Source: Pseudomonas antarctica
GTDB lineage: Bacteria; Pseudomonadota; Gammaproteobacteria; Pseudomonadales; Pseudomonadaceae
Assembly: GCF_001647715.1 (NCBI RefSeq)
Contig: NZ_CP015600.1
Coordinates: forward strand, 3,472,001 to 3,536,000
DNA: 64,000 nucleotides
Direction of reading: 5' to 3'
Of this stretch, positions 45,364 to 53,204 are shown one piece after another (position 1 is the first letter of the stretch; every line of letters starts with the position of its first letter). The notes under the pieces are model-generated. The model saw only the letters and a program-made list of their open reading frames with translations, was not told the DNA's origin and did not search any database. The position numbers and the translations under genes were made by a program.

Positions 45364-46155
45364 ATGCGCTCAAAAAACCTGTGCCTGTCATTCACCTCAC
45401 TGTGCCTGCTCGCCGCCGCCGACACCGCGATTGCCGAAGACTGGCAATACAGCCTCAAGGCCGGCGTGGCCAACGCGCCACGCTACAGCGGCAGCGACGA
45501 ACGCATGACCGCGCCAGTGCTGGGCGGCCAAATCGTCAGCCCTTGGGGGATCTTCCTCGATACGAGCAAGGGCTTGGGCTGGGGTTACGAAGGCAATGCC
45601 CTGAGTTTTAGCGCCTATGTTGGTGCCAGCGCCTCACGCAAGGATAAAAACCAAAGTTTGCATGCCGGTTCCAACCGCCTCAAAGGCCTGGGCGAGATCA
45701 AGTCACGCGCGCAATTGGGCGTGAGTGCGGCCTACAACCTGGGCGGTGTGATAGTCGGCGCAACCCTGGAACACGCGCTCAAGGAAGATGACCACAAGGA
45801 CACCGGCAAGGCTTACACCCACCTGGAACTGAACCTGGGAACCACGCTTTATGAGGGCCGCTTCGGCTCCGTCGATGCCGGCCTCAGCAGCCACTTCGGC
45901 GACCGTAATTACCTGCAAACCTGGTACGGCGTGACCACCGGCCAGGCCGCGCAAAGCCGGTTCAAGGCATACAAGGCCGGTGCGGGCAATATCAGCAATG
46001 GCATGAACCTGGTGTGGAGCCTGCCGATCAGTGAGCACACCCAGTTCTCGACCTTGCTGGATGTGCAGTACCTGGCAGATGAGGCGGGCAAAAGCCCGAT
46101 TGTGGAGCGACGGTTGCAGACGTCGGTGATGGGGGTTGTGGAATATACGTTCTGA
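45364..46155 (+). CDS. MipA/OmpV family outer-membrane protein
   Basis: A 263-residue beta-barrel protein with a signal peptide (CLLAAADTAIAEDW boundary). YSLKAGVANAPRYSGSDERM and GGQIVSPWGIFLDTSKGLGW are diagnostic of MipA/OmpV, as is the C-terminal Phe in VVEYTF. MipA scaffolds murein synthase complexes in E. coli. It is 17 bp behind the beta-lactamase-fold lipoprotein, so both may be made together and act on the envelope. Confidence 0.88.
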   Translation: MRSKNLCLSFTSLCLLAAADTAIAEDWQYSLKAGVANAPRYSGSDERMTAPVLGGQIVSPWGIFLDTSKGLGWGYEGNALSFSAYVGASASRKDKNQSLHAGSNRLKGLGEIKSRAQLGVSAAYNLGGVIVGATLEHALKEDDHKDTGKAYTHLELNLGTTLYEGRFGSVDAGLSSHFGDRNYLQTWYGVTTGQAAQSRFKAYKAGAGNISNGMNLVWSLPISEHTQFSTLLDVQYLADEAGKSPIVERRLQTSVMGVVEYTF

Positions 46156-46175
46156 TCGGGTAGCCCGATAAAAAT

Positions 46176-46262
46176 GTGGGCGCTGGCTTGCCTGCGATGA
46201 CAGTGTGTCAGCTATACAAATGTTAGCTGACAGTCCGTTATCGCCGGCAAGCCAGCGCCCAC
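46176..46262. repeat. REP inverted pair
   Basis: GTGGGCGCTGGCTTGCCTGC and GCCGGCAAGCCAGCGCCCAC flank a loop of about 47 bases between the convergent mipA-like and sensor kinase genes. Confidence 0.85.
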
Positions 46263-46304
46263 ACTGAATCGGTTAACAGAACAACAGCCTGCTTGCCTCA
46301 AGCC

Positions 46305-47582
46305 TTACTCGGCATACGCCCACGTCATCCGGAACGACGCCCCGCCCCACTCCGAATCCAGCACTTCCACCTGCCCGCCGTGCCACTGGCTGACCCGTTT
46401 TACCAGCGCCAGGCCCAAGCCGAACCCACCCGTGCGGCGGTCGCGGCTGGTGTCCAGACGCAGGAAAGGCTCGAAGATCTTGGCGCGGCCGTCCAACGGC
46501 ACACCCGGGCCATCGTCATTGACCTGCACCGCGTAACCGCTGCCGAACTTGACCAGCGACACTTCTACACGACGCTCGGCATAACGAATGGCGTTGCGCA
46601 GCAGGTTGATCACCGCGCGGGCCATAAAGCGCGGTTCGATCTGGATAAAGTCGACCTCGCACGTGCGCAACGTCAGCTGCACCCCCGCCGCTTCCGCCTC
46701 CAGGGCCACGCTGCCGATGACACTGTCGAGCCAACTGTGGGCCTCGATATTTTCCCGGGTGACCTGGGTGGCGCCGCGCTCCAGGCTGGCGTAGGTGAGC
46801 AGTTCGGAGACCATTTCTTCCAGTTCGCCCAGGTCGGCATACATGTCGGCGATCAGCGCGCGGCTCTGGCGCGGGTCGGCCTGTTGTTTGAGTTGATCGA
46901 GTTCAAACGACAAGCGCGCAATCGGCGTGCGCAACTCGTGGGAGACGGCGTTGGTCAGTTCACGCTGGTTGGCGATCAGGCTTTCGATGCGCTCGGCCAT
47001 CTGGTTGAAGTGCCCGGCCAGCTCGCGCACCGTGGAGCGGCGCGGCAGCAGGATGCGCGACGCCAGGTCGTTGTCGCCAAAGCGTTGCGCAGCCAGGCGA
47101 ATATGCTCCAGGTCGCGCCAGTGCGGGCGTACCCAGAAATACAACACGATGGCCAGGCTCACCCCCAGGAAACCATAGGCCCACAGGTATAACCATTTGG
47201 GCTCTTCGGGCAACTTGATGTCCAGCAACTGCGGGCCGTCGTCAATATTGGTGATGAACTCCATAAAGTCCCCACGCACCACCAGTTGGCCGTCCGCCAG
47301 GAGTTTTTGCTCGCGCTCATCCAGCGCCAGGCTATCGCGCAACACCAACTTAAGGCGCAACCCGTAATGGGGTTGAAGCTCTGCCAGGCGAGCGTCCCGG
47401 GCCGGCCCTTGCAGAGGCCGCAGTTGCTCAACCAGCCCGTAAGCCGGGCCGCGCAGGGCTTCGCGGTTATACACTTCGTTGGCCTCGGGCAATAACTCGT
47501 CGAAGGTGTAGTTGACCAACCAGATCGCCCCCGCCAAACCGAGCGCCAGAATCACATACAGGCGCAGAAACAGGCGCAGCAT
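46305..47582 (-). CDS. sensor histidine kinase (RstB-like)
   Basis: A 425-residue membrane kinase. TM1 (FLRLYVILALGLAGAIWLVN) and TM2 (LYLWAYGFLGVSLAIVLYFW) flank a short periplasmic sensor of about 120 residues. A HAMP domain, HisKA with H215 (VSHELRTPIARLSFELDQLK), and HATPase boxes (NLLRNAIRYAERR, NDDGPGVPLDGRAKIFEPFL, GGFGLGLALVKR) follow. It starts immediately after the response regulator stop (TAG then ATG), so both are one operon. The short sensor and close regulator fit RstAB; the signal is not known. Confidence 0.9.
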   Translation of the reverse strand: MLRLFLRLYVILALGLAGAIWLVNYTFDELLPEANEVYNREALRGPAYGLVEQLRPLQGPARDARLAELQPHYGLRLKLVLRDSLALDEREQKLLADGQLVVRGDFMEFITNIDDGPQLLDIKLPEEPKWLYLWAYGFLGVSLAIVLYFWVRPHWRDLEHIRLAAQRFGDNDLASRILLPRRSTVRELAGHFNQMAERIESLIANQRELTNAVSHELRTPIARLSFELDQLKQQADPRQSRALIADMYADLGELEEMVSELLTYASLERGATQVTRENIEAHSWLDSVIGSVALEAEAAGVQLTLRTCEVDFIQIEPRFMARAVINLLRNAIRYAERRVEVSLVKFGSGYAVQVNDDGPGVPLDGRAKIFEPFLRLDTSRDRRTGGFGLGLALVKRVSQWHGGQVEVLDSEWGGASFRMTWAYAE

Positions 47583-48290
47583 CTAAACCTCCCACGCAAA
47601 CGGATTGAACAGGTAACCCTTGCCCCAAATAGTCTTGATGCACACCGGCTCACGAGGATTGTCGTTGAGCTTGCCGCGCAATTTGCTGATGTAAACGTCG
47701 ACGCTGCGGTTAAGGCCGTCAAAGGCAATACCACGCATGCGGTTGAGAATGTCGTCGCGGGAGAGGATTTTCCCCGAGCTGCTGGCCAACAACCACAGCA
47801 ACTCGAATTCCATGGTGGTGAGGTCGATCTTCTCATCGCCCAGGCTGACCACCCGGCAACTGCGATCAATCGACAACCGGCCAAACTCCAGTGAACCACG
47901 CACGGTGGGCTCGGGCACCTGGCGGCGTTGCAGGGCGCGCAAGCGTGCCAGCAATACCGGCGGTTTGATCGGTTTGATCACATAGTCGTCGGCCCCGGAC
48001 TCCAGGCCCAGAATATGGTCCAGGTCATCTTCCTTGGCGGTCAGGATCACGATGGGCGTGTCGGATACATTACGAATCTCGCGGCACACGTGCAGGCCGC
48101 TCTGGCCGGGCAACATCAGGTCGAGCACGACGATCTTCGGCTTGAAGTCGAGGAATGCCGCCAGGGCCTGATCGCCTCGGTGCACAACGCGCACCTCGAA
48201 ACCGTGTTGTGACAGGAAATGCGCGATCAGCCCTGCCAGCTTTTCATCGTCCTCAACGAGCAGGACCTTGCCCAGACCCAGGTTTTCCAT
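47583..48290 (-). CDS. response regulator, OmpR/PhoB type (RstA-like)
   Basis: A 235-residue response regulator: receiver domain (VLLVEDDEKLAGLIAHFLSQ; phospho-acceptor D57 in IVVLDLMLPG; VILTAKEDDLDHILGLESGA with K in DYVIKPIKPP) and a C-terminal winged helix (LTTMEFELLWLLASSSGKIL, NRSVDVYISKLRGKLNDNPR, IKTIWGKGYLF). It is transcribed first, with the kinase gene following directly. The overall sequence is closest to RstA, which acts in envelope or acid stress; target genes here cannot be named. Confidence 0.92.
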   Translation of the reverse strand: MENLGLGKVLLVEDDEKLAGLIAHFLSQHGFEVRVVHRGDQALAAFLDFKPKIVVLDLMLPGQSGLHVCREIRNVSDTPIVILTAKEDDLDHILGLESGADDYVIKPIKPPVLLARLRALQRRQVPEPTVRGSLEFGRLSIDRSCRVVSLGDEKIDLTTMEFELLWLLASSSGKILSRDDILNRMRGIAFDGLNRSVDVYISKLRGKLNDNPREPVCIKTIWGKGYLFNPFAWEV

Positions 48291-48447
48291 AAATTCTCAG
48301 TGTGGATGCGCGGATTGAAGTGCGGGCATTATAGGTGGCAAGCTGAACAACAGAAGCAACCGGCCATTACGGGCCGACGAAGCTTCATGCTTTTAAGAGT
48401 TTTTAACAAATACCCCGCAATCTTTAACGCCATTCACAGGGAGTTGT

Positions 48448-49647
48448 ATGCGCAAGGATTACCTGGCGTTTTTTGTTTCGCTGTTCCTGTCGCGGCTGGC
48501 CGACCAGATTCTATTGTTTATCGTGCCATTGATCGTGTTCCAGACCACCCAGAGTGTTTCATGGGCGGGGCTGGCATTCTTTGTCGAATCACTGCCGCGT
48601 TACCTGGTGTTCCCGGTGTGCGGCGCCTTGTGCGACAAGTTTTCACCCGTGCGCATTCTGCATATCAGCCAGGTTTACCGGGCGCTGGCGTGCGTGGTGG
48701 CGGTGGCGCTGTACGGGGTGTTCGACGGTATTTACTGGCTGGTGATCCTGTCTGCGCTGTGCGGCGTGTTGACCACCCAGGGCATCATGGCGCGGGAAGT
48801 GGTCATGCCGCATATCTTCAAGCACTACACCTACGCCAAAACGTTGTCCTACTCGCAAATCGCCGACCAGAGCGGCCTGGTATTGGGGCCGCTGGTAGCG
48901 GCACTGATGCTGGAAGTCTGGCGCTGGCATTGGGTCGTCATCGGGATTGCCGGGCTGTTTGTGCTGGCGGACCTGGCGATGCGGGTGTGGCAGCGCAACA
49001 CCACGGTGAATTTAGAGCGTCATGAACAGCATCGCGATATCTGGCTGCACCCCCTGCGCGTCGCATTCGGGCATATCTGCAACCTGGTGGAATTGAAGCG
49101 CATCATCACGTTGGCAGTGGGTGTGAACCTGATCATCGGTGTGACGCTGGCGACTTCGGCGGCGATGGTCACCGGCCAGTTTGCAGCGGGCAAGGATGCC
49201 TATGCCTTGCTGCAGGCGGCGGGCGCTGTGGTGACGATCGGCATTCTGTTTTACCTGGCACGCGCCACACTGCCGTTGAAGGTAGTGGGCGGGCTGTCGT
49301 ATTCGATGATTGCCGTGGGCGCGTTGATCACGGCCATCAGCCCCGCGGTTGGGGCCTACACGGCCGGTTTCCTGCTGGTCACCGGCTTCGACAAGATGTT
49401 CAACGTGTACCTGCGCAGCACCCGTCAGCGGGTGATTCCGGTACAGGACTTTGGCAAGACGGTGGGCGTTATCACATTATTGAACAACCTGGCCCAGCCG
49501 CTGGCGGGCCTGGCGATTGGCGTGCTGGCCGCACCTTTGGGCACGCAGACGGTGATCCTGCTGTTAGCCGGCATCACCGCACTGATTGGCGTGGCCGTGG
49601 CCTCAGGCTGGCACGCCACTGTGAAAGCGGAACTCGACGTCGGGTGA
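48448..49647 (+). CDS. MFS transporter
   Basis: A 399-residue MFS carrier, MRKDYLAFFVSLFLSRLADQ ... LLFIVPLIVFQTTQSVSWAG at the start, and FPVCGALCDKFSPVRILHIS (loop 2-3 region). It resembles the EntS-like exporter group; substrate unknown. The start is preceded by AGGGAG. The last 45 bases overlap the 3' end of the convergent miaE gene, so the C-terminal codons of both proteins are encoded on the two strands of the same DNA. Confidence 0.82.
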   Translation: MRKDYLAFFVSLFLSRLADQILLFIVPLIVFQTTQSVSWAGLAFFVESLPRYLVFPVCGALCDKFSPVRILHISQVYRALACVVAVALYGVFDGIYWLVILSALCGVLTTQGIMAREVVMPHIFKHYTYAKTLSYSQIADQSGLVLGPLVAALMLEVWRWHWVVIGIAGLFVLADLAMRVWQRNTTVNLERHEQHRDIWLHPLRVAFGHICNLVELKRIITLAVGVNLIIGVTLATSAAMVTGQFAAGKDAYALLQAAGAVVTIGILFYLARATLPLKVVGGLSYSMIAVGALITAISPAVGAYTAGFLLVTGFDKMFNVYLRSTRQRVIPVQDFGKTVGVITLLNNLAQPLAGLAIGVLAAPLGTQTVILLLAGITALIGVAVASGWHATVKAELDVG

Positions 49648-50205
49648 TTCGATGAGCGCCTGCTCGGCAGCCCTTACCCGCTCGATCACCTGAGCGATGT
49701 CCTTGGCGTCACCGTACTGGTACGCCAGCTTCAAGTAACCCTGAAAGTGCCGCGCTTCGCTTTTGAGCAAACCGAAATAGAACTTGCCGAGTTCGTCGTC
49801 CAAATGCGGCACCAACGCTTCGAAACGCTCGCAACTGCGCGCTTCGATAAAGGCGCCGACCACCAGCGTATCCACCAGCTTGACCGGCTCGTGGCTGCGC
49901 ACCACTTTGCGCAAACCCGAGGCATAACGGCCGGCGTGCAGTTGGCGCAGCTCGATCTTGCGCTTTTTGATCAGGCGCATCACTTGTTCGTGGTGCACCA
50001 GTTCTTCGCGGGCCAGGCGCGACATCATAGTGATCAGGTCAACATGGGCGTGGTACTTGGCGATCAGGCTCAAGGCGGTACTGGCAGCTTTGAATTCGCA
50101 GTTCTTGTGGTCGATCAGCAGGGTTTCCTGATCGGCCAACGCGGCCTGGACCCAGGCGTCGGGGGTGCGGCAGCCGAGGAATTCGTGGATTTCGGGCAGG
50201 TTCAT
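49603..50205 (-). CDS. miaE: tRNA-(ms2io6A)-hydroxylase MiaE
   Basis: A 200-residue nonheme diiron monooxygenase that hydroxylates ms2i6A37 of tRNA. DHKNCEFKAASTALSLIAKY and MSRLAREELVHHEQVMRLIK give the E...ExxH iron motifs, and IEARSCERFEALVPHLDDEL and LLKSEARHFQGYLKLAYQYG the second set. ATG 50205 gives MNLPEIHEFLGC, the usual N-terminus. Overlaps the convergent MFS gene by 45 bases. Confidence 0.93.
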   Translation of the reverse strand: MNLPEIHEFLGCRTPDAWVQAALADQETLLIDHKNCEFKAASTALSLIAKYHAHVDLITMMSRLAREELVHHEQVMRLIKKRKIELRQLHAGRYASGLRKVVRSHEPVKLVDTLVVGAFIEARSCERFEALVPHLDDELGKFYFGLLKSEARHFQGYLKLAYQYGDAKDIAQVIERVRAAEQALIESPDVEFRFHSGVPA

Positions 50206-50362
50206 CGGGCTCACGGGCAAAAGGATCACAAAAGGGCGCCGATTATACCGACCCCGCTGCAGACCACCAGCCGCAGGCTTTGATGTGCATCAACATGACG
50301 TCTGGCGGGCAGCAACTATAGTTGTCCCAGGCCCCTCTTCTTCCGTCTCTGGAGATCCGTCC

Positions 50363-51226
50363 ATGCAAGCCATCCGCAGCATCCTCGTGGTCATCGAGCC
50401 CGAGCATTCGGAAAGCCTGGCCCTCAAGCGCGCCAAGTTGATCGCCGGGGTAACCGGCGCGCACCTGCATTTGCTGGTCTGCGACAAAAAACACGAGCAT
50501 TCGGCGATGCTGAGCCTGCTCAAGTCCGGCTTGCACGAAGACGGCTACAGCGTGACCACCGAGCAAGCGTGGAATGACAGCCTGCACGAAACCATCATCG
50601 ATGTGCAGCAGGCCGAGGGCTGTGGCCTGGTGGTCAAGCAACATTTCGCGGACAGCCCGCTGAAAAAGGCCCTGCTGACGCCGGCGGACTGGAAATTGCT
50701 GCGCTACTGCCCCAGCCCGGTGCTGCTGGTGAAAACGTCAACGCCCTGGGCCGACAAGGTCGTGCTGGCGGCAATTGATGTGGGCAACCGTGACAGCGAA
50801 CACCAGGCGTTGCACAACACCATCATCGACCATGGCTTCGACATTGCACGCCTGGCCAAGGCGCAATTGCACGTGATCAGCGCCCATCCGTCGCCGATGT
50901 TGTCGGCGGCAGATCCCACATTCCAGCTCAAGGAAACCATTGAGGCGCGCTATCGCGAGCAGTGCAAGGCGTTCCAGGCCGAGTTCGACGTGGATGACGC
51001 GCACCTGCATATCGAAGAAGGTCCGGCCGATGTATTGATCCCACATGCTGCACATACCTTGCAGGCCGCGGTGACCATCATCGGCACCGTGGCGCGCACG
51101 GGTATTTCAGGGGCGTTGATCGGCAATACGGCGGAAGTGGTGCTGGATGCGGTGGAAGGCGATGTGCTGGTGCTCAAGCCGCAGGAGCTGATGGATCACC
51201 TGGAGGAGCTGGCGAACAAAGCCTGA
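50363..51226 (+). CDS. tandem universal stress protein (UspE-like)
   Basis: A 287-residue protein with two USP domains: the first starts AIRSILVVIEPEHSESLALK and the second KVVLAAIDVGNRDSEHQALH. The C-terminal domain has the nucleotide-binding segment ITIIGTVARTGISGALIGNT-like (VTIIGTVARTGISGALIGNT), including the G-x2-G-x9-GNT pattern. Usp proteins bind ATP or act as stress-survival chaperones. The start at 50363 has GGAGAT upstream. Monocistronic. Confidence 0.9.
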   Translation: MQAIRSILVVIEPEHSESLALKRAKLIAGVTGAHLHLLVCDKKHEHSAMLSLLKSGLHEDGYSVTTEQAWNDSLHETIIDVQQAEGCGLVVKQHFADSPLKKALLTPADWKLLRYCPSPVLLVKTSTPWADKVVLAAIDVGNRDSEHQALHNTIIDHGFDIARLAKAQLHVISAHPSPMLSAADPTFQLKETIEARYREQCKAFQAEFDVDDAHLHIEEGPADVLIPHAAHTLQAAVTIIGTVARTGISGALIGNTAEVVLDAVEGDVLVLKPQELMDHLEELANKA

Positions 51227-51256
51227 AACAAATCCTTCAGACAATGAGGCGCCCTT

Positions 51257-52324
51257 GTGGGAGCTGGCTTGCCTGCGACAGCCATAGGTATCTACACATT
51301 TTTTTACGGGTTGAGTGCTGTGGTTGTTGGGGGCGCTGATTACATATCCGTTGTTTGGGTCACGGCTGACATGGGTTCCGCCCTTACGGCGAGTCACTTT
51401 GGAAAAGCCCCAAAGTAACCAAAGGGCTCTTGCCCCACCACTCGGCACCTCGCCTAGGCTCGGTGTGCCCTCACTCCGGCTTTGGACCGTGGGCCGCCGC
51501 CATGGGCCATCCTTGGCCCATCGCGGCTAAACCGGCGTCCTGCCGGTTTACCCACGCTCCAAAGCCTGCGTTCGGCCAGCGTGGTTGACGGGGCGCCTAA
51601 GATCAAAATCAAAAACAGATCAAGATCAAAAGCAGAGCACGGCGGCCTAGTAGCCGACCTGAGTGGTTAGATCAAAAGCAAAACCGAGGCGGCCTGACAG
51701 CCGACCTGATCTTGGAAGCTGAACCTAATCAAATGTGGGAGCTGGCTTGCCTGCGATGGCATCAGCTGGGCGTGCCTGATGTACCGAGGTGCCGGCATCG
51801 CAGGCAAGCCAGCTCCCACAGAAAAGCAGTTCTGCTTTCGCTCTGTTTTTGCCCTGCTTCCGCTTCTACCACTCAGGTCGGCTACCAGGCCGCCGTGCTC
51901 TGCTTTTGATCTTGATCTGCTTTTGATCTGACAGGCCCCGTTAACCACGCTGGCCGAACGCAGGCTTGAATCCGTGGGTAACCCGGCAGGACGCCGGGTT
52001 AGCCGCACTGGGCCAAGGATGGCCCATTGCGGCGGCCCACGGATTCAAGCCGGAGTGAGGGCATGCCGAGCCTGGGCGAGGCACCGAGTGGTGGGGCAAA
52101 GACCTTTTGGTTACTTTTGGGGCGTTTGCCAAAAGTGACCCGCCGTAAGGGCGGAACCCTAAGCCGCCGTTACCGCAGCAACGGATATGTACTCAATCTA
52201 CCTAAACTCCTCACAGGCTCAGAGCAACATAAAGAATTGCGTAGATACCTATGCTGCGATAGCGATAGATCAGTCAAAGATGTGTCGCCTGGCAGACAGC
52301 CATCGCAGGCAAGCCAGCTCCCAC
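51257..52324. repeat. 1.07-kb composite inverted repeat built on REPs
   Basis: No gene. Outer REP halves (51257 and 52324) enclose 223-226 bp inverted arms (51373-51595 and 51934-52159; shared blocks include GGTTCCGCCCTTACGGC, CACTCGGTGCCTCG-type and GCGTTCGGCCAGCGTGGTT). Inner arms 51600-51668 and 51867-51930 (GATCAAAAGCAGAGCACGG) continue the symmetry around a central REP pair (51735-51819). Short ORFs inside are repeats of the arms, not genes. Confidence 0.85.
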
Positions 52325-52338
52325 ATTGACCTCTGCCG

Positions 52339-52809
52339 TCAGTGTCCCAGCGCGTCTTTCAAAAACCCCGGCGCGATATAACGCTGATAATGCGCCTCGG
52401 ACAGGATAAAAAACTCCCGGTCGATGGCATCACGCAACTCCGGCAACGCCCAGTCACGAAACTCCGGCAACAGCACCATGCCATAGGCTTCCAGGTTGGA
52501 AATCACCCGTGCGCCACGGGCGATCAACTGATAGGCCCAGCAGTACTCGGACTGATGCGGCACGAAGCGAATCTTGCGCTGCTCCAGTTGCCCGCGCAGC
52601 ATCTTGGGGTCGAAGACTTCCAGTTTACCGGCCATTACCAGCACCAGCAGTTGCTCGAGCCTGAGCCAGACTGCGCGTTTTTCTTCTTCGTTATAGCCAT
52701 TCCACTGGATGACTTCATGGTGGAAGCGCTTGCAGCCACGGCACACGAGATCGCCGTACACCGTGGAGCACAGGCCGACGCAAGGGGTCTTGATGGTTTG
52801 GTTGGGCAT
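52339..52809 (-). CDS. DUF1289 domain protein
   Basis: A 156-residue protein. The first 50 residues form the DUF1289 cysteine motif (TPCVGLCSTVYGDLVCRGCK with the following RFHHEVIQWNGYNEEEKRAV), a small zinc or metal-binding fold. The rest (LVLVMAGKLEVFDPKMLRGQ, YCWAYQLIARGARVISNLEA) is a Pseudomonas-type extension. Function unknown. ATG 52809 chosen; a GTG four codons upstream is possible. It is divergent from acnB, 395 bp apart. Confidence 0.83.
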   Translation of the reverse strand: MPNQTIKTPCVGLCSTVYGDLVCRGCKRFHHEVIQWNGYNEEEKRAVWLRLEQLLVLVMAGKLEVFDPKMLRGQLEQRKIRFVPHQSEYCWAYQLIARGARVISNLEAYGMVLLPEFRDWALPELRDAIDREFFILSEAHYQRYIAPGFLKDALGH

Positions 52810-52896
52810 GGGTAACGACACGCAAATCAGCGAAACAATGCGCCATGTTAGCCCTTTGTCTAAGATTCATCACCCAGCAAACTTGGTTAGGCAACT

Positions 52897-52923
52897 TACC
52901 TTTAGATTTTTTTTGCCGTAGAA
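52897..52923 (+). promoter_or_regulatory. candidate sigma70 promoter of acnB
   Basis: TTACCT, a 17-nt spacer and TAGAAT precede the structured leader by about 35 nt. The -10 is good, the -35 modest. Confidence 0.45.
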
Positions 52924-52957
52924 TCATCCGGCCTTGTAAGGCGCCAATAATCCGCTG

Positions 52958-53093
52958 GAAGCTGTTTTCAAAGCGTCACGAGCACAGTCGTTCCTTCAGA
53001 ACGGTGTTGGCGTGGATTTGACCCGGTAGGTCAGAGCCCGCGCCAACCCTCATCAGCTCCGTTCTGCAGGCGTAAAACTTTGAAAGCAGCTTC
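52958..53093 (+). ncRNA. structured 5' leader of acnB
   Basis: Nested complementary segments are visible: GAAGCTGTTTTCAAAG (52958-52973) with CTTTGAAAGCAGCTTC (53078-53093), CAGAACGG (52997-53004) with CCGTTCTG (53059-53066), GTTGGCG (53006-53012) with CGCCAAC (53041-53047), and an inner TTTGACC CGGTA GGTCAGA hairpin. Together they would form a long arm of 136 nt ending 111 nt before the acnB start. No known class is recognised; a riboswitch, sRNA-binding leader or independent sRNA are all possible. Confidence 0.55.
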
Positions 53094-53204
53094 TGTGAGG
53101 AATGCCGGCAGCGCTGGCTTTGCGGCCCAAAAAGCCCCCGAGCGCATGCGTGCCGTTCATTTCTGGATGAGCGTCCCGTGGGACCACTGATGAGGGTAAT
53201 AACT

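Noticed and set aside
51315..52132. Short ORFs inside the composite palindrome
   Set aside because: They repeat the arms on both strands, with no ribosome site; common false genes in P. fluorescens repeats.
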